NCBI RefSeq assembly: GCF_964019385.1
Contig: NC_088646.1
Coordinates: 9,847,580-9,911,579 of the forward strand
Direction of reading: 5' to 3'
Source: Sycon ciliatum
Lineage: Eukaryota; Porifera; Calcarea; Leucosolenida; Sycettidae
DNA: 64,000 nucleotides
Below the pieces are notes generated by a model. It had not been told where the DNA came from and did not search any database. It saw only the letters and a list, made by a program, of their open reading frames with translations. Position numbers and translations under genes: made by a program. Shown piece by piece: positions 42,200 to 53,373 of the stretch (the first letter of the stretch is position 1; each line of letters starts with the position of its first letter).

Positions 42200-44496
42200 A
42201 GCATCATAGATGACACGAACGATCAAAGAACAGCTAGGACATGTCGCCACATCTTCACCTGCCACCAGCTCCTCCTACACACAAGTAACAGCAAAAGCAG
42301 TGACCAATATACATGAGAATAGGTGCAATTTCCAACAAAGTCTGCAGAAAGAGAGCACAGGTGGAAAGGGATGGCAAGAATGACGAAAATGTTCAGCCAA
42401 CATGTAAAACTTGCCGTGGCAACCAGCTATCCATATGGGATTGAAGACACATCTTGGACTAATTGTCATTCATAGTGATGTATTGGCTCGGAGAGCATTA
42501 CATAATGCAGTGCTCTTGGAGTACAACTTACATTAGCCTACTTACAGTCCATTTCAAAACTATAGATGCGTACCTAGGCAAAAACCGGTATGCCAGCATC
42601 TATACCACATAAAATCTGCGATCACTTTGTGCATAATTTTTTCCAAATTGGGCGTCTGTTATCCAATCGTTTAGAAACTATATGAGAGTAATTGTGGAGC
42701 GGACATGAGCAATATTCCGAAAACTATTCTCAAAAAGTTCCAGCCAAATTTGAATATGTCAAAAACCCTACGCGTCTATAGTTTCGAAATGGACTGTAGG
42801 GCGCGTTCGAATGGTCTTCATCAACTGTTCAAACAAATTTTTAAAGAGATTAGTTGACGTGTCCCATTAGAACGGTTTCTATCATTTTTAGAATCTTTCA
42901 GTGGAATTGTCATGGCGATGATGACGTCCGATCAGATCGACAATCTCTACGTACTACGTGACGTAGCTATTCTAAACTCTTCGGAACTAATCCACCTCTC
43001 CCATCGGGTGAGGTTGTGGAGTTTCGAGGAGCTTCGTTTTTCTGAAGAGGCCAATAAGGCAACCTCTTCAGAAAAACGTCAAAGAGTGACAATTCGAACG
43101 CGCCCTTAAGCTCAACTGATGATTATGTTCTTACTCGAACATGCCTCCGGATAGCACACGACCTTTTTGTTCTAGAAGACTGTTCATGTATTATAATGTT
43201 TTACTCTGACTCTAATCGAAATCATCTCGCAGTACAAAGGGTGTTCTGCTTCTCTCGAAGCAGAAGTGGAGATTCAAAAACATTCAAATCATAAGGTCGC
43301 GTGAAAGCAGTGTACGCGATTACGCGCATCAGACGCCAGCTGAAGTGAATACAACATGAGGAACGAAAGCAGTGTACGCGACTACGCGCATCAGACGTCA
43401 GCTGACGTGAATACAACACGAGGAGCGAATGCGTAGTAGTATGATAATGCACAACAGTACAAGCAGTGCTGATAGACATACATAAAACGGAGTGGCTTTG
43501 CACCACCTCTGCACCATAACCAGCGTCCTGGATATAAACTGTACAGCCTACTTTTAAAAGCTCAACTTAGGCCTGTAGCTGTGGGAATGCCCTATTCAAA
43601 ATTTAATAAATAATGATGATAACTGATGAGGGGTGAATTCCCCGAAACACTGTGTATTGAGCAGGGAGTGATGCTTTTTTGCATGTTTGCTGAGTGGAAG
43701 GTTCAACATGCTTCTCGTGTGCGCCAGATGGTGGTTGTGAGTCATTCGGCAGGAAGCACGAGCTCCAATGTTCAAAACATCCAATCCAGACGGACGTGTG
43801 AACGTAACACTAGCATTCTCCAAGTCACGGCTAGTCCCCCCCCCCCCCCCTCTCTCTCTCTCAAGAAAATGAGCATACCAAAGCTCGAGCTGAAAGGAGC
43901 AGTACTGGAAGTGCAGCCGAGCAAAGAACAGGAGGCGGTGCTAAGGATCCCATTGGCAGAGCACGGGTTCTGGACTGACAGCCTCAGCGTGTTATACTTG
44001 CTGAAATCACAAAGTCGGCAGTTCAGTACAGATACCGGCGTAATCGCAGAAATCCAGTTTCCACATCACTTCTGCAATGGCAGCATGTACCTGAAAAGAT
44101 CAACCCGGCTGGCCTACCCGCGCAACTGCGGCAAAGACTGCACGGGGAAGAAACACTGGAGAGCGTGCAAGAGTGCTCTGCACAGCAGCGAGAGTCTCAT
44201 AAGCGGACCTTGTCTTCCAACGCTTCTCTTCCGTCCGCTGTTGTTGGGTGCAATTACTATAACTTCACTTGCAAGGAAGGAACTGACCTTAACTGTATTT
44301 CATCACAGATTCTCAACTTGATTGAGCAATACATGGCACATGTGAGATATTCAAGACACAGCTATTAAGTTCAGGAAAAAATACGTACCTTTGTGATCTG
44401 AAACTGATCGCCGCACGGACATGGGAAGAAATAGGTCTCCAATTCTTCATCATACTCAAAGTCCTCGATTTCCACTTCGTCGTGAAACACCGACAT
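42200..44496 (-). CDS. DPH3: Diphthamide biosynthesis protein 3 (exons 1-2)
   Basis: Exon 1 (44,496-44,389) encodes [20 protein letters not shown] and [16 protein letters not shown]. Exon 2 (42,274-42,200) encodes [20 protein letters not shown] and VIYDA. Together these are the CSL zinc-ribbon with both Cys pairs (CPC and CPSC) that binds Fe/Zn. DPH3/KTI11 is a cytosolic electron donor for the radical step of diphthamide synthesis on EF2 and also acts with Elongator in tRNA wobble modification. Borders are AG/GT, phase 0. The last ~15 residues, normally variable and acidic or hydrophobic, were not located. The 2.1-kb intron is full of mobile DNA. The start codon faces the RS gene 676 bp away. 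Confidence 0.93.
42545..42796. mobile_element. Tc1/mariner-type MITE in DPH3 intron 1
   Basis: Ends CAGTCCATTTCAAAACTATA and its near-complement (TATAGTTTCGAAATGGACTG), flanked by TA on both sides, as for Tc1/mariner insertions. 252 bp, non-coding. Confidence 0.75.
42799..43105. mobile_element. MITE with GGGCGCGTTCGAAT ends
   Basis: 14-bp perfect arms GGGCGCGTTCGAAT and complement, with further inverted motifs inside (TGAAGAGG/CCTCTTCA). It begins immediately after the TA of the preceding MITE, so the two elements abut. Confidence 0.65.
43303..43426. repeat. 62-bp tandem duplication
   Basis: Units starting GAAAGCAGTGTACGCG at 43,303 and 43,365 differ at about six positions. Confidence 0.85.
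43637..43745 (+). repeat. Dispersed repeat shared with 27,200-27,310
   Basis: GAATTCCCCGAAACACTGTG and TATTGAGCAGGGAGTGRTGC, followed by GAGTCGAAGGTTC-like sequence, match the centre of the inverted-arm element at 27,138-27,411. The arms are absent here. Confidence 0.7.
43868..44100 (+). pseudogene. BEL/Pao retrotransposon pol fragment
   Basis: In one frame: [40 protein letters not shown] and [12 protein letters not shown]. The block IP(R/K)LEL-AA-LAV followed by FWTDS-VL and R-F---V-NRI-EI is the RNase H region of Pao/BEL pol. Upstream sequence is unrelated repeat DNA plus a poly-C tract. It lies in DPH3 intron 1, antisense to the gene. Only a short relic. Confidence 0.75.
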
Positions 44497-45172
44497 ACTC
44501 CCAATTTATTGAAGACAACTCCAATAAACGATCGAATGAATTTACGCTCCTGAGAAGTCTGGAGCAGATTCTAGTCTACACTTTGTAGTATCAGCAACTA
44601 TCTATCACAAAAGATGCGAATACACTCCACTACTACACTTCTACAGTGTACATTAGGCGACAACAAGAAGCAACAAAGAGACTTTGGAGATGCTTCGAGC
44701 AATTACAGAAAGTAGTGGGAAGCAATGGTGGTGACTTTTTTTGTTTTTGAAAAATTCAAAATGAATGAAAATTGCAGATGATTGTCGAAATGAAGTGGAA
44801 GACTGGCCACGTCATCATGAGCTAGCCATGCATGCCAGCTGATGCATGATGTGATCGTGCTGAGTACATGAGTGATGAACACAAAAATGTTACATTTTCT
44901 GCTCACACGCTCAATCAATTTTTGAACTTGAAGTCTTTTCCTTCAGATTACTTTCTTCTCCTTGAAGATACAGTCATATACACTGTTGTTAGTTTATTTG
45001 TCGTATCACCCGACAAACACTAGATATCTAGATAAGATGCAGGCTCCCGCAGCAAACTTTCTGTAGCCAGTTGAGCGAACTTGTTTGGAACTTCCAAATT
45101 GCTTTGTCCGAAACTCTATAATAAATAATTCTTATCAGTCGTCGAATATTTGAACAGTTCCCGAGAGGGAGA
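44497..45172. promoter_or_regulatory. Shared divergent promoter region
   Basis: 676 bp separate the start codons of DPH3 (minus) and the RS-rich gene (plus). No transposon is recognised here, unlike the flanking introns. No TATA box or defined binding site is claimed. Confidence 0.45.
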
Positions 45173-48033
45173 ATGCCACGACGTAGTTCATCATCCTCAA
45201 GCTCCCGGTCGCCTGTTAGGCATGGACGAGAGGACAAACTTCGTTCTAGAAGAAGCAGGTCCCGGTCTCCTGTAAAACGTGGCAACGACAGCAAAGGACG
45301 TCGCAGAGATAGTTCTGATTCCCCCAGTGATACTCGGCGACGACGCTCAAATGGAGCTTCATCGAGAACCAGTCGTAGATTATCCAGATCACGCTCCCCA
45401 AGGCGGAGACGTCGCTCGGTATCGCCATCGTATCGTCGTAAAAGGTCCAGATCCAGAAGTCGATCAAGCCCAAGAAGAGAGCGTCGCCGAGACGTCGTTT
45501 TATCTAGTGTCTCGAAATCCTCAGCAAATAGTCGTGATGGTAACAGTAATCGTGATGGCGAGGCACGTTCGAGGGGTAGAACGTCCAGTGATAGCCAGAG
45601 TCATGCACGTAGCTCAGCTGTTGAGCTTATAAAGATAGAGGATGATATGGATAAGACCAATACGCATGAAAGGAGTACCAAATCACCTACGTCCACTACT
45701 GCGAACAGAAGCAGTACCAGTGGAAGTAGTGGCGGCGGCGGCATTAGCAGCAGACTTGTCAAGCTCAGCTCTGAACCCATGGTGCAGTCCACAGACAGAC
45801 GCAGACCTGATGATCAACGTACTAGTAGAGCAGAGAGAGATGATGAGCGAGACCATCGTCAACGCTCAAGTGAAGATCGCCGTCGGAACAGGGGAAGCTA
45901 TGACCGGCAAGAGCAAGATTCTCGGTGGCAGTCACGGCAACCACGCTTGACATTGCAAAGCCCACGACCACAGGATGTTCCCCGTAATTTCTTGGTAAGG
46001 TGCTCATCAATGTGTGCCCAGACATGTCCACAGTGTACGCCCGTGTGTGTGTGTGTGTGTTCGTGCGTGTGTGTGCACATGTGTGTGGGTGTAGGGGATG
46101 ACGTGTGGTGTGTGTATGTTAACTTATGGCATGTGATTATCTATTTTTAGTCAAGTACATGTACTACACTACATGTATAGGTCCAGTAGAACTCTAATAA
46201 GACGTACCCACATGGGCAGCAGTGAAGTGTACTAGTACTTCGTATCTGAGGTGATTCTTATCCTAACTCACTTCAGTATTGATCAAGACACCCGTGCTCC
46301 GGACAATGTCCATACTAAGCAAGAGCAAAATGTCTTAGGAGAGTACGTACTAAGTGCTAAGTACCATTGTATTACCAAGAGTACATAAACCAGAGTGTGC
46401 AACTGTGCATATCAGATCTGAAACAGCGCAGTTCGTGCACTACGTCACCCTGATGAGATCAGCCAAGCCGCGACTTGCGTACAGCTCAAATTTTCATGTT
46501 TCATAGCCCGGAAATCAGCCAAGTTTGCTTGATTTTAGACGTCCTGTTTCAGGATTTCGGTGTTTTGTGTGACTGTGTACGCTGCGTACATCCACCGACA
46601 AGTAAAGTCACCAGGCTATCCGTCTCAAAAAACCGAAATCAGGACAAACTCAGTGAACTGCACCACCGCGACTGGTTACGCAACTTTTCACCGTACCTGT
46701 GGCTTACCATGCCGTCAGAAATGACGTAGTGCACGAATTACGCTCCCACAGGAACCATCCCGAGTTGCACACTCTGGTTTATGTACTCTTGGTATTACTC
46801 AATCTCCAAACTCATCGGAGCTCAGAGTGACTGGCCGAACTGATCGCAATAATGTCTAGTGAACAAAGCATCAAAGTGCTGTAAGCCTGTAACTGCCATA
46901 GCTACGGCAAGCTCTGCACAAGGAGTTTTGACTTTTGAGTCATTGACCCAAACTGGAAAAAGTGCTCAACGAAAGACCAGGCAAAGGAGCATAACAACCT
47001 ATCGACAGCGAGTTATTGTTCGACTTTCTCGGTACAGTTTTACTAAGGGGTAGTAGTCGTGCACTGGTGGTATTGCCTGTAGTGTAAACTAGACTTCGAA
47101 CTACAGTAGAACCTGTCATGGTGACCACTCTGATAAGGCGACCACCTGTCCTAGATGACCACTACAACCAGGGCCAAAGGCAATGGGTATCATTTCCACT
47201 CATGCGACCCTGGATAAGGGGACCACCTAGCTGCACCTGTACACCGGGACCACATTCTTGGGTCACGTGAGCGGTCGGCTTAGATAGGTGTTACTGTACA
47301 TGGTTGTACGGAACCAGGATGATTGTCACACATTCTATACATGCGGTGCCGAAACTGGCCATATGGAGAGGACAGTTGGTGAAACCTGGTGGCGGCTTGA
47401 CCAAGTTTCAACAAGAGTACATACACAGCCCGCACTGGTTTGCCACACCGTACAAAAGCCGCACTTGAATAGAAGCTGCAATTTTGGGCCCATCAAATCA
47501 CACATAAGCCTGGTTTTAGTGTTGACATACATAGAAATACCTGTCTTGTATAGAAGCCTGCTAAATTTCACCAAGAAAGTCATAGAAGCCGCGGCTTTTA
47601 TACACGATTTTACGGTATATTGCTCAAGTTAGTTTCCCCCACTCAACACATCGCACCTAACCATGTATCTTTCATGGGCCCTCAAAACGTTTGCCTGTTT
47701 TGCTTAGCCCTTGCTCAGCATGCGAACGTTGTTCCGCTTGATTCTTGAGTCATTTTATTGTCAAAGGGTCTTCAGTTTCCCCTTGACATCAGGACTCCAC
47801 ATAGAGAATAAGATTGCAGTTCCGTAACTTTCTGTGTGTCAACATCCTATGCACAGCATGATGACCGGGGAGTGAGCAACAGACGGCGTGACTCCTGGGG
47901 TCGGTCATCTCCCGTCAAGCGTTCCTCCAGCCCTGACAAATGGGCGCACGACCTCTACGCAGATAATATGAGCGAGGACAAGAATGGGAGCGATGGCATG
48001 AGTGAAAGTGGTGCAGACGTAAGAATTGTGCAG
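45173..48033 (+). CDS. RS-domain protein (5' exons)
   Basis: Exon 1 45,173-45,994 (274 codons, TTCTTG|GTAAGG donor); exon 2 47,858-48,033, with CACAG acceptor and either CAG|GTATGA at 48,033 or GAC|GTAAGA at 48,018 as donor. The N terminus is a long Arg/Ser-dipeptide domain (SRSPVRHGRED, SRSRSPVKRG, RSRSRSPRRRRRS), then Ser/Gly-rich and Arg/Asp/Glu-rich segments. Exon 2 gives HDDRGVSNRRRDSWGRSSPV and a DKWAHDLYAD motif. RS domains occur in nuclear-speckle splicing and mRNA-export factors. No RRM is seen in these exons, so the precise family is not assigned. Further 3' exons were not identified before the convergent end of WDR36 at 48,836. Confidence 0.75.
46371..46796. mobile_element. Inverted-repeat element in the RS-gene intron
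   Basis: 31-bp perfect arms (ACCAAGAGTACATAAACCAG...) face each other at 46,374 and 46,793. Pairing continues inward with GTGCACTACGTCA/TGACGTAGTGCAC. Non-coding, about 425 bp. Confidence 0.8.
47103..47298. mobile_element. Degenerate pogo-like MITE
   Basis: Begins TACAGTAGAACCTGTCATGG and ends AGGTGTTACTGTA. The interior repeats GGTGACCACTCTGATAAGG / GGCGACCACCT. CAGTAGAACCT ends are typical of pogo-type elements. Arms pair only over 13 bp. Confidence 0.5.
47508..47622 (+). repeat. Dispersed repeat shared with 34,826
   Basis: Nearly identical to 34,826-34,949, ending ACGATTTTACGGTAT. It lies between RS-gene exons 1 and 2. Confidence 0.7.
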
Positions 48034-48835
48034 GTATGAGCCATACAGTGTGTGGCTCCATAGTGCAAACGTGCAATAGTGCCATTCAGATTTCAGGTGG
48101 ATAGTCAAAACTTCTGATTGTGAGCTACTGAGGACTATGGCACAGTCAGCATAGATGTGCATCAGTGAATGCACTGAGTGTTCACATGCAGCCAATCAGA
48201 GAATTCCTACTACTGCTAGTACTACCTCGCAGACTAGAACAGTAACAGTGTCACAGCTGGCTTTGTGTGTCATGTACATGTAGGTGCTCTTTGCTGTGCT
48301 TTCGCGCCTTTTACTCATTATCTGGCATTCAGCACTGGTCGTTCTTCTAGTGTGGTACTGTACCCAGTGGCATAGGCAGACAGTCATAATATTTACAAAT
48401 TCTACACTGCATATTGCTCTTTTTACACCCTGATTTAAACAGAAATCCATGCAATGACTTCTAAATCGGTGGTGGTAACAAGTCTAAGGCCTGACTTAAA
48501 CACCGTACGTCTAGCAATCGCTTCTCATATTGTATCGTCTAGTCATGCTTTTTATTCATCTTCATTTGAATTTCATTATTGACTCCGCCATCAGCATAGC
48601 TACGGTTAAATCAGCATGTGTTATGTAAAACCAAAAGCAATTATTATTGAAAAAAGGAAGACACAGTGAGTCGTCTCATGCTGACGGCTTCAATGAGTTC
48701 AAGTCTGAAAGTAAAATATGAACTGCACTGTACAAGAAGCTCAGAGCAGTCTGCATCCGTTTATGGCACTGGATGTCTCTGGTCTTGATTCTGTCTGGTT
48801 AACAGTTACGTGTTTGGCATGGCCAGAGGTGTCAC

Positions 48836-51606
48836 TTAGACTGTTGCACTCTTCATGTAGCCAATCATGGCCAGGTTCTGGTGGAAGACACGCTGCAGAT
48901 CTTGCCATGTCGAGCTCTGCAGTTTCTCCAGGTCTTGCATGACCGTGCACAGTCGCGGATTACTGGAGATGGTATCGCCATGAAGCTGCCAGAGACAAAA
49001 CAGAAGAAGTCAGTATGTTACTTTGAAATAGGAAGAAGGCCTCTGCTAATGCCAATCCTCAAACACAATAGAGCACTATACTGTACTGTCGGACGCCGAA
49101 GAACGACCAGGCTAGAATTTCACCAAGCACAGCATACCAATGTATACACGGTGACTCAACTGCGCATAGACTGTAATACAGTCAACTTCGCTAATAACGA
49201 CTGCGGATATAACGACAATTCGCGAATAACGACAGAATTTCCATGCCCAGAGCAAAGTCCCATCCCACTGTAATACATATAATGAGACTTCGGGTATAAC
49301 GACACTTCGCGAATAAGGACACTTTTCTGATGCCCCGCCGAGTGTCGTTATAAGCGAAGTTGACTGTACATGAAAATAAGAACGGTCTAGGCTTTCCACC
49401 TTTCCCTACTAGCGTGTAGCTATGGTAGGATTCGATCTTACTATAGATACTACATAGATGGTGTCCATCTTACCTTCAAGAAGAGTGCAATGTATGCTTG
49501 CACCACCTCGAATGACTGCCGTGACTTCAGCACCGAACAGAAAAAAGTGAACATCGCAGCAAGAAGCGGCTCGCTTTCTGCATCGCCTCCGAAAAGGTCC
49601 AGTTTCCGGAATTCAGTGTCCGTTGCAGATGGGCCCATGCCCATGAGCAAATCAAGAGCCGGTTGGTCTGACAACAAGGGATAAACACAAACAAATGGGC
49701 TGTGAATACGTGCAGTGTTCTAGTTGGATGCTGGCTTCCTAGAACAAGGAGATAAACTTGCATAGGTGCAGTATATGTATGAATGGTGGCAGATAGACGT
49801 TAGAGTTTGTCTTCACCTTGTACAGTCCGTATCGCCTATACGGTTGGCGGCTATACTAATATACCGGCTATAGTGATCGTACAGGTCATCCCAGATGAAA
49901 ACAAATCTGTTCGCAGAGTCAACACTTCACTGGCAATAATTAACAATGAAGTAGCACGCATAACATAGTATCATAAGTTCAAACACTATCATGCTAACTC
50001 AGATATACATGCACACATGCATGCACCACCATGCCTACAAACACACATGCACATGCGCGCGCGCGCGCACACACACACACACACACATCGGCAGTAAGAA
50101 CAGAGTCCAGCAGCCTGATGCCCTCACAGTTTCCACTTTCCGTGCCAGTCTTGAGCGCTTCTTGGAAGGGCGTCGTCGGCTGAAGGCCAGTAAAGCTGAT
50201 AACACGCGATGACTCCTTGAGTCAGAAAGGAACACAGACAGAATAAATAATCGCATCATCGACGACAAACAACCTTTAAATACGATATTACACACCTACA
50301 CTGTACTTGAAGTACAGTCCTGCTCAATGAAATCCAGTCCCTTCGCTCCAGTTTGCGCCTTGCATCATTTCGCAGCCCAGTGTTCGCAGGTCTAGGGCTG
50401 CGCAACGCGTACTTGAGTAACGGTAACTCATAATCACAAGGTGATCGTAGAGGCATTAATCAGCGAGAGAATTGTGAATGATGTCTCTGAATCCAACTCT
50501 AGTGTGTGCTGCATGAGAGAGAGCATGCAAGGGAAGACCCGTCCAACTTTTAATGTTAGAATTCCATGATGTCGCGGGCCTTCCTCTCGGTCGAGATCCA
50601 GGAGTTGATCCTTGCAGGAAGGGCTTGGAGAACACGTCATGTCTCGTAACATGGCCAAACCACATCTTAGTTTTGAGTGACGCGACTGAATTTCATTGAG
50701 CAGCACTGTACTAGTACTTGAATATCACTGTGATTCACGAGATGTCTTGTATTCAGAACGAGACAAATACTGAGAGTCACGATACCATTGAGGTGAAAGC
50801 GCTTCCTTCCCATACCAGTGGATATCACAATAGGTCAGACTAAATTCCAACACAGCACACTGCGAACAGAGCGTCACGATATCACAGTGAGACAGAACCA
50901 ACAGAGCAGAGGAGAGCAGACTACAAACATACCTCATCCTCTCGGGCCTGCACAGCTGACAGGTCAAACGTGGTTTCCAAGCCGGAAACAGTTGGCAAGA
51001 AGAATGGCGCTGCCTCCGGTTTCTTGGGTGGCTCTTTTGGCTTGTTACGCCGCTGTAGATAAAAATAGAAAACAAAGCGAATTTCAGACCAGACAGAGGC
51101 AGCGTTGGCAAAAAAAACAGGCAATGCTATGAAGTGCAAAAGGAAAGAGCATGAACCTTAAGCTCGTATGCCTACTGCTCTTTACCAGTATTTCCCAGCC
51201 CCACTGCCACTACCACCACTAAGTCACCATCACTGCCACTACCACACGTGCATTGCAACCAGGAAAGAGCAGATGAGTACAGAACTGGGACACTAATCAA
51301 AACAAATGACATGACAAAAAGAAACTCCCAAAGATTGTCTGTACACAGCATGTTATTACTAAGAGTCGATGACCACAATTCTAACCATTGTTTGAACAAG
51401 CTGCAGTGCTATTTTACCAGAAGCTACAAAAATGCATTGCCTGTTCACAGCACTCACATCGAATGACACAAGTATGTCTAACCCAAGTCAGCAGACTTCG
51501 AGGCATTTTAGTCAGATATCTCCGTTCCAGTGGTGCCATATATTTACTTCAAAATAATTCTATACTTATTTGCTGTGTGCAAGGACCATTTACAACAACA
51601 ATGACG

Positions 51607-51670
<64 letters not shown>

Positions 51671-53327
51671 AAGCCGCCAGAATATGTCTCCACCTTCCCC
51701 ATTACACACACTTAGAACACTCCCACCTTTTGCATCGCATCAAATGGCCAACATTATTTTAACGCTATAAAAGTTAAACATATACTCTTCGCACATTCTC
51801 AGCGCCACAATTATGCCCCACCACATATACTCTCGCTGCATACTGCTAGCAGCGAGCAACCTTCGTATAGTTTACGTCGTTCTCGTACTTGGCACTTGCC
51901 AACTCCGCGGATTGATCGCTGTCTCCATTCTCCCCTGTACAAGGCCCTTCATTACTTTAATTGCTTGCCCACCCAGCTTCGCGAAATCCCTTCTCGTACT
52001 CTCTTCAAATCCCAGATATCCCTGCTGTTGCACAACTCTGTATGCTCGTGTAGCGACCACCCCTGCCCGTACACTTAAGTAGTCATTAATCCCTAGGCTC
52101 TGCCCACCCAATTCTTCCTCACTCTTTCTCCTTTCTTACACTATTATCTCCTATTGGCCACTGGCTATCGTGAGAATAAAGATTTGAAAAAAAACAAAAA
52201 CAAAAAAGAAAGGCCATGGTCCCTTACCCGGATAATATCAAGGTTAGCGAGATTGTGCCATCTGGAACGTGGCAATGTTGACAGAGTGATCAACTCATTG
52301 GCCAGCTGATCGGGAGACTTCCAATGGGAATCATCTGCATCTGCTGCACTATTGCTGTCACTCTCCTCCATTGGTGTATCCACACCATCGGCAACTGCAT
52401 GACGATCACTGCTCTCCTCATCTATATGTAGAGCAAGAAATAAAATGAAAAAATTGATAACACGGAGTGAGTGAATACTGGTATTCTACGGAAAGGGTCG
52501 TGTGGCTGGTCTTACAAGTACAAGCATTGCATTATCCAAGTCTGACTGTAGCGACGTCGGCAATACTTGAGGAATTGTAGGCTGTTCCCTATATAGGAGC
52601 TTGGGTTATCTCGCTGACTTGGCTTGTGTTTCAATGTAGGCATTGGTTGATCAAGGAACAGAGATACATACTAGTGGCAAGAGTACCATGTTGAGTACTT
52701 TCAAGTACATTATCGTTCAAACCAGTAACCACTCGCGAACAATGCCTGTACAAAAGTCACGCTGCTAAGTCAAACACCTTTGGCACGAGAACATATCCCA
52801 GGTGCACACACATAGCGTAGAGTTAGGCCACACAGTCTCACCTATGACTGTAGTGGTGGGCATGTCAATGCACAGGGGAGTGTAGTCGGCTGGTAGAGGA
52901 CGTAACGAAACCTGACTGTACAGCGTCTTGTTGGACCTGAGCAAACACAACACATGTCATATTGCAAAACAAAATTCACCGCAGTCCATTGTAAAAGTAG
53001 CTAACAAAAAAAAACATCCAGTCATTTCCAGGACGCAGTGCACGAGACAAAGGCACAAGTGGATGTATATTTTGCTTAACCACAGTCAACTGGACGTTTG
53101 GTTTCATTGACCTCCACACAAAGTTAAGGCAGCGTTTTTCATCATCTTATCCTTTCTACTTCCACAACCCAGTCACGTTCCTTGTCCAAGAAGAGCCCCT
53201 TCGAGGTTGGAAACAGATTTGTGCACAATGAAATTGACCCGCAGTGTCATACTTGGCCACGGCTGTGGGCACTCAATTTATTTATCACAAGCCCAACAAT
53301 CAGAATGGTGTGTGTAAAAATACAAAG

Positions 53328-53373
<46 letters not shown>

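Noticed and set aside
45246..45473. Minus-strand frame under the RS-rich exon
   Set aside because: Shadow of the Arg/Ser codon repeats.
51388..51770. Frame with a Thr or Asn run
   Set aside because: Translation of the (ACA)n microsatellite joined to a LINE fragment.
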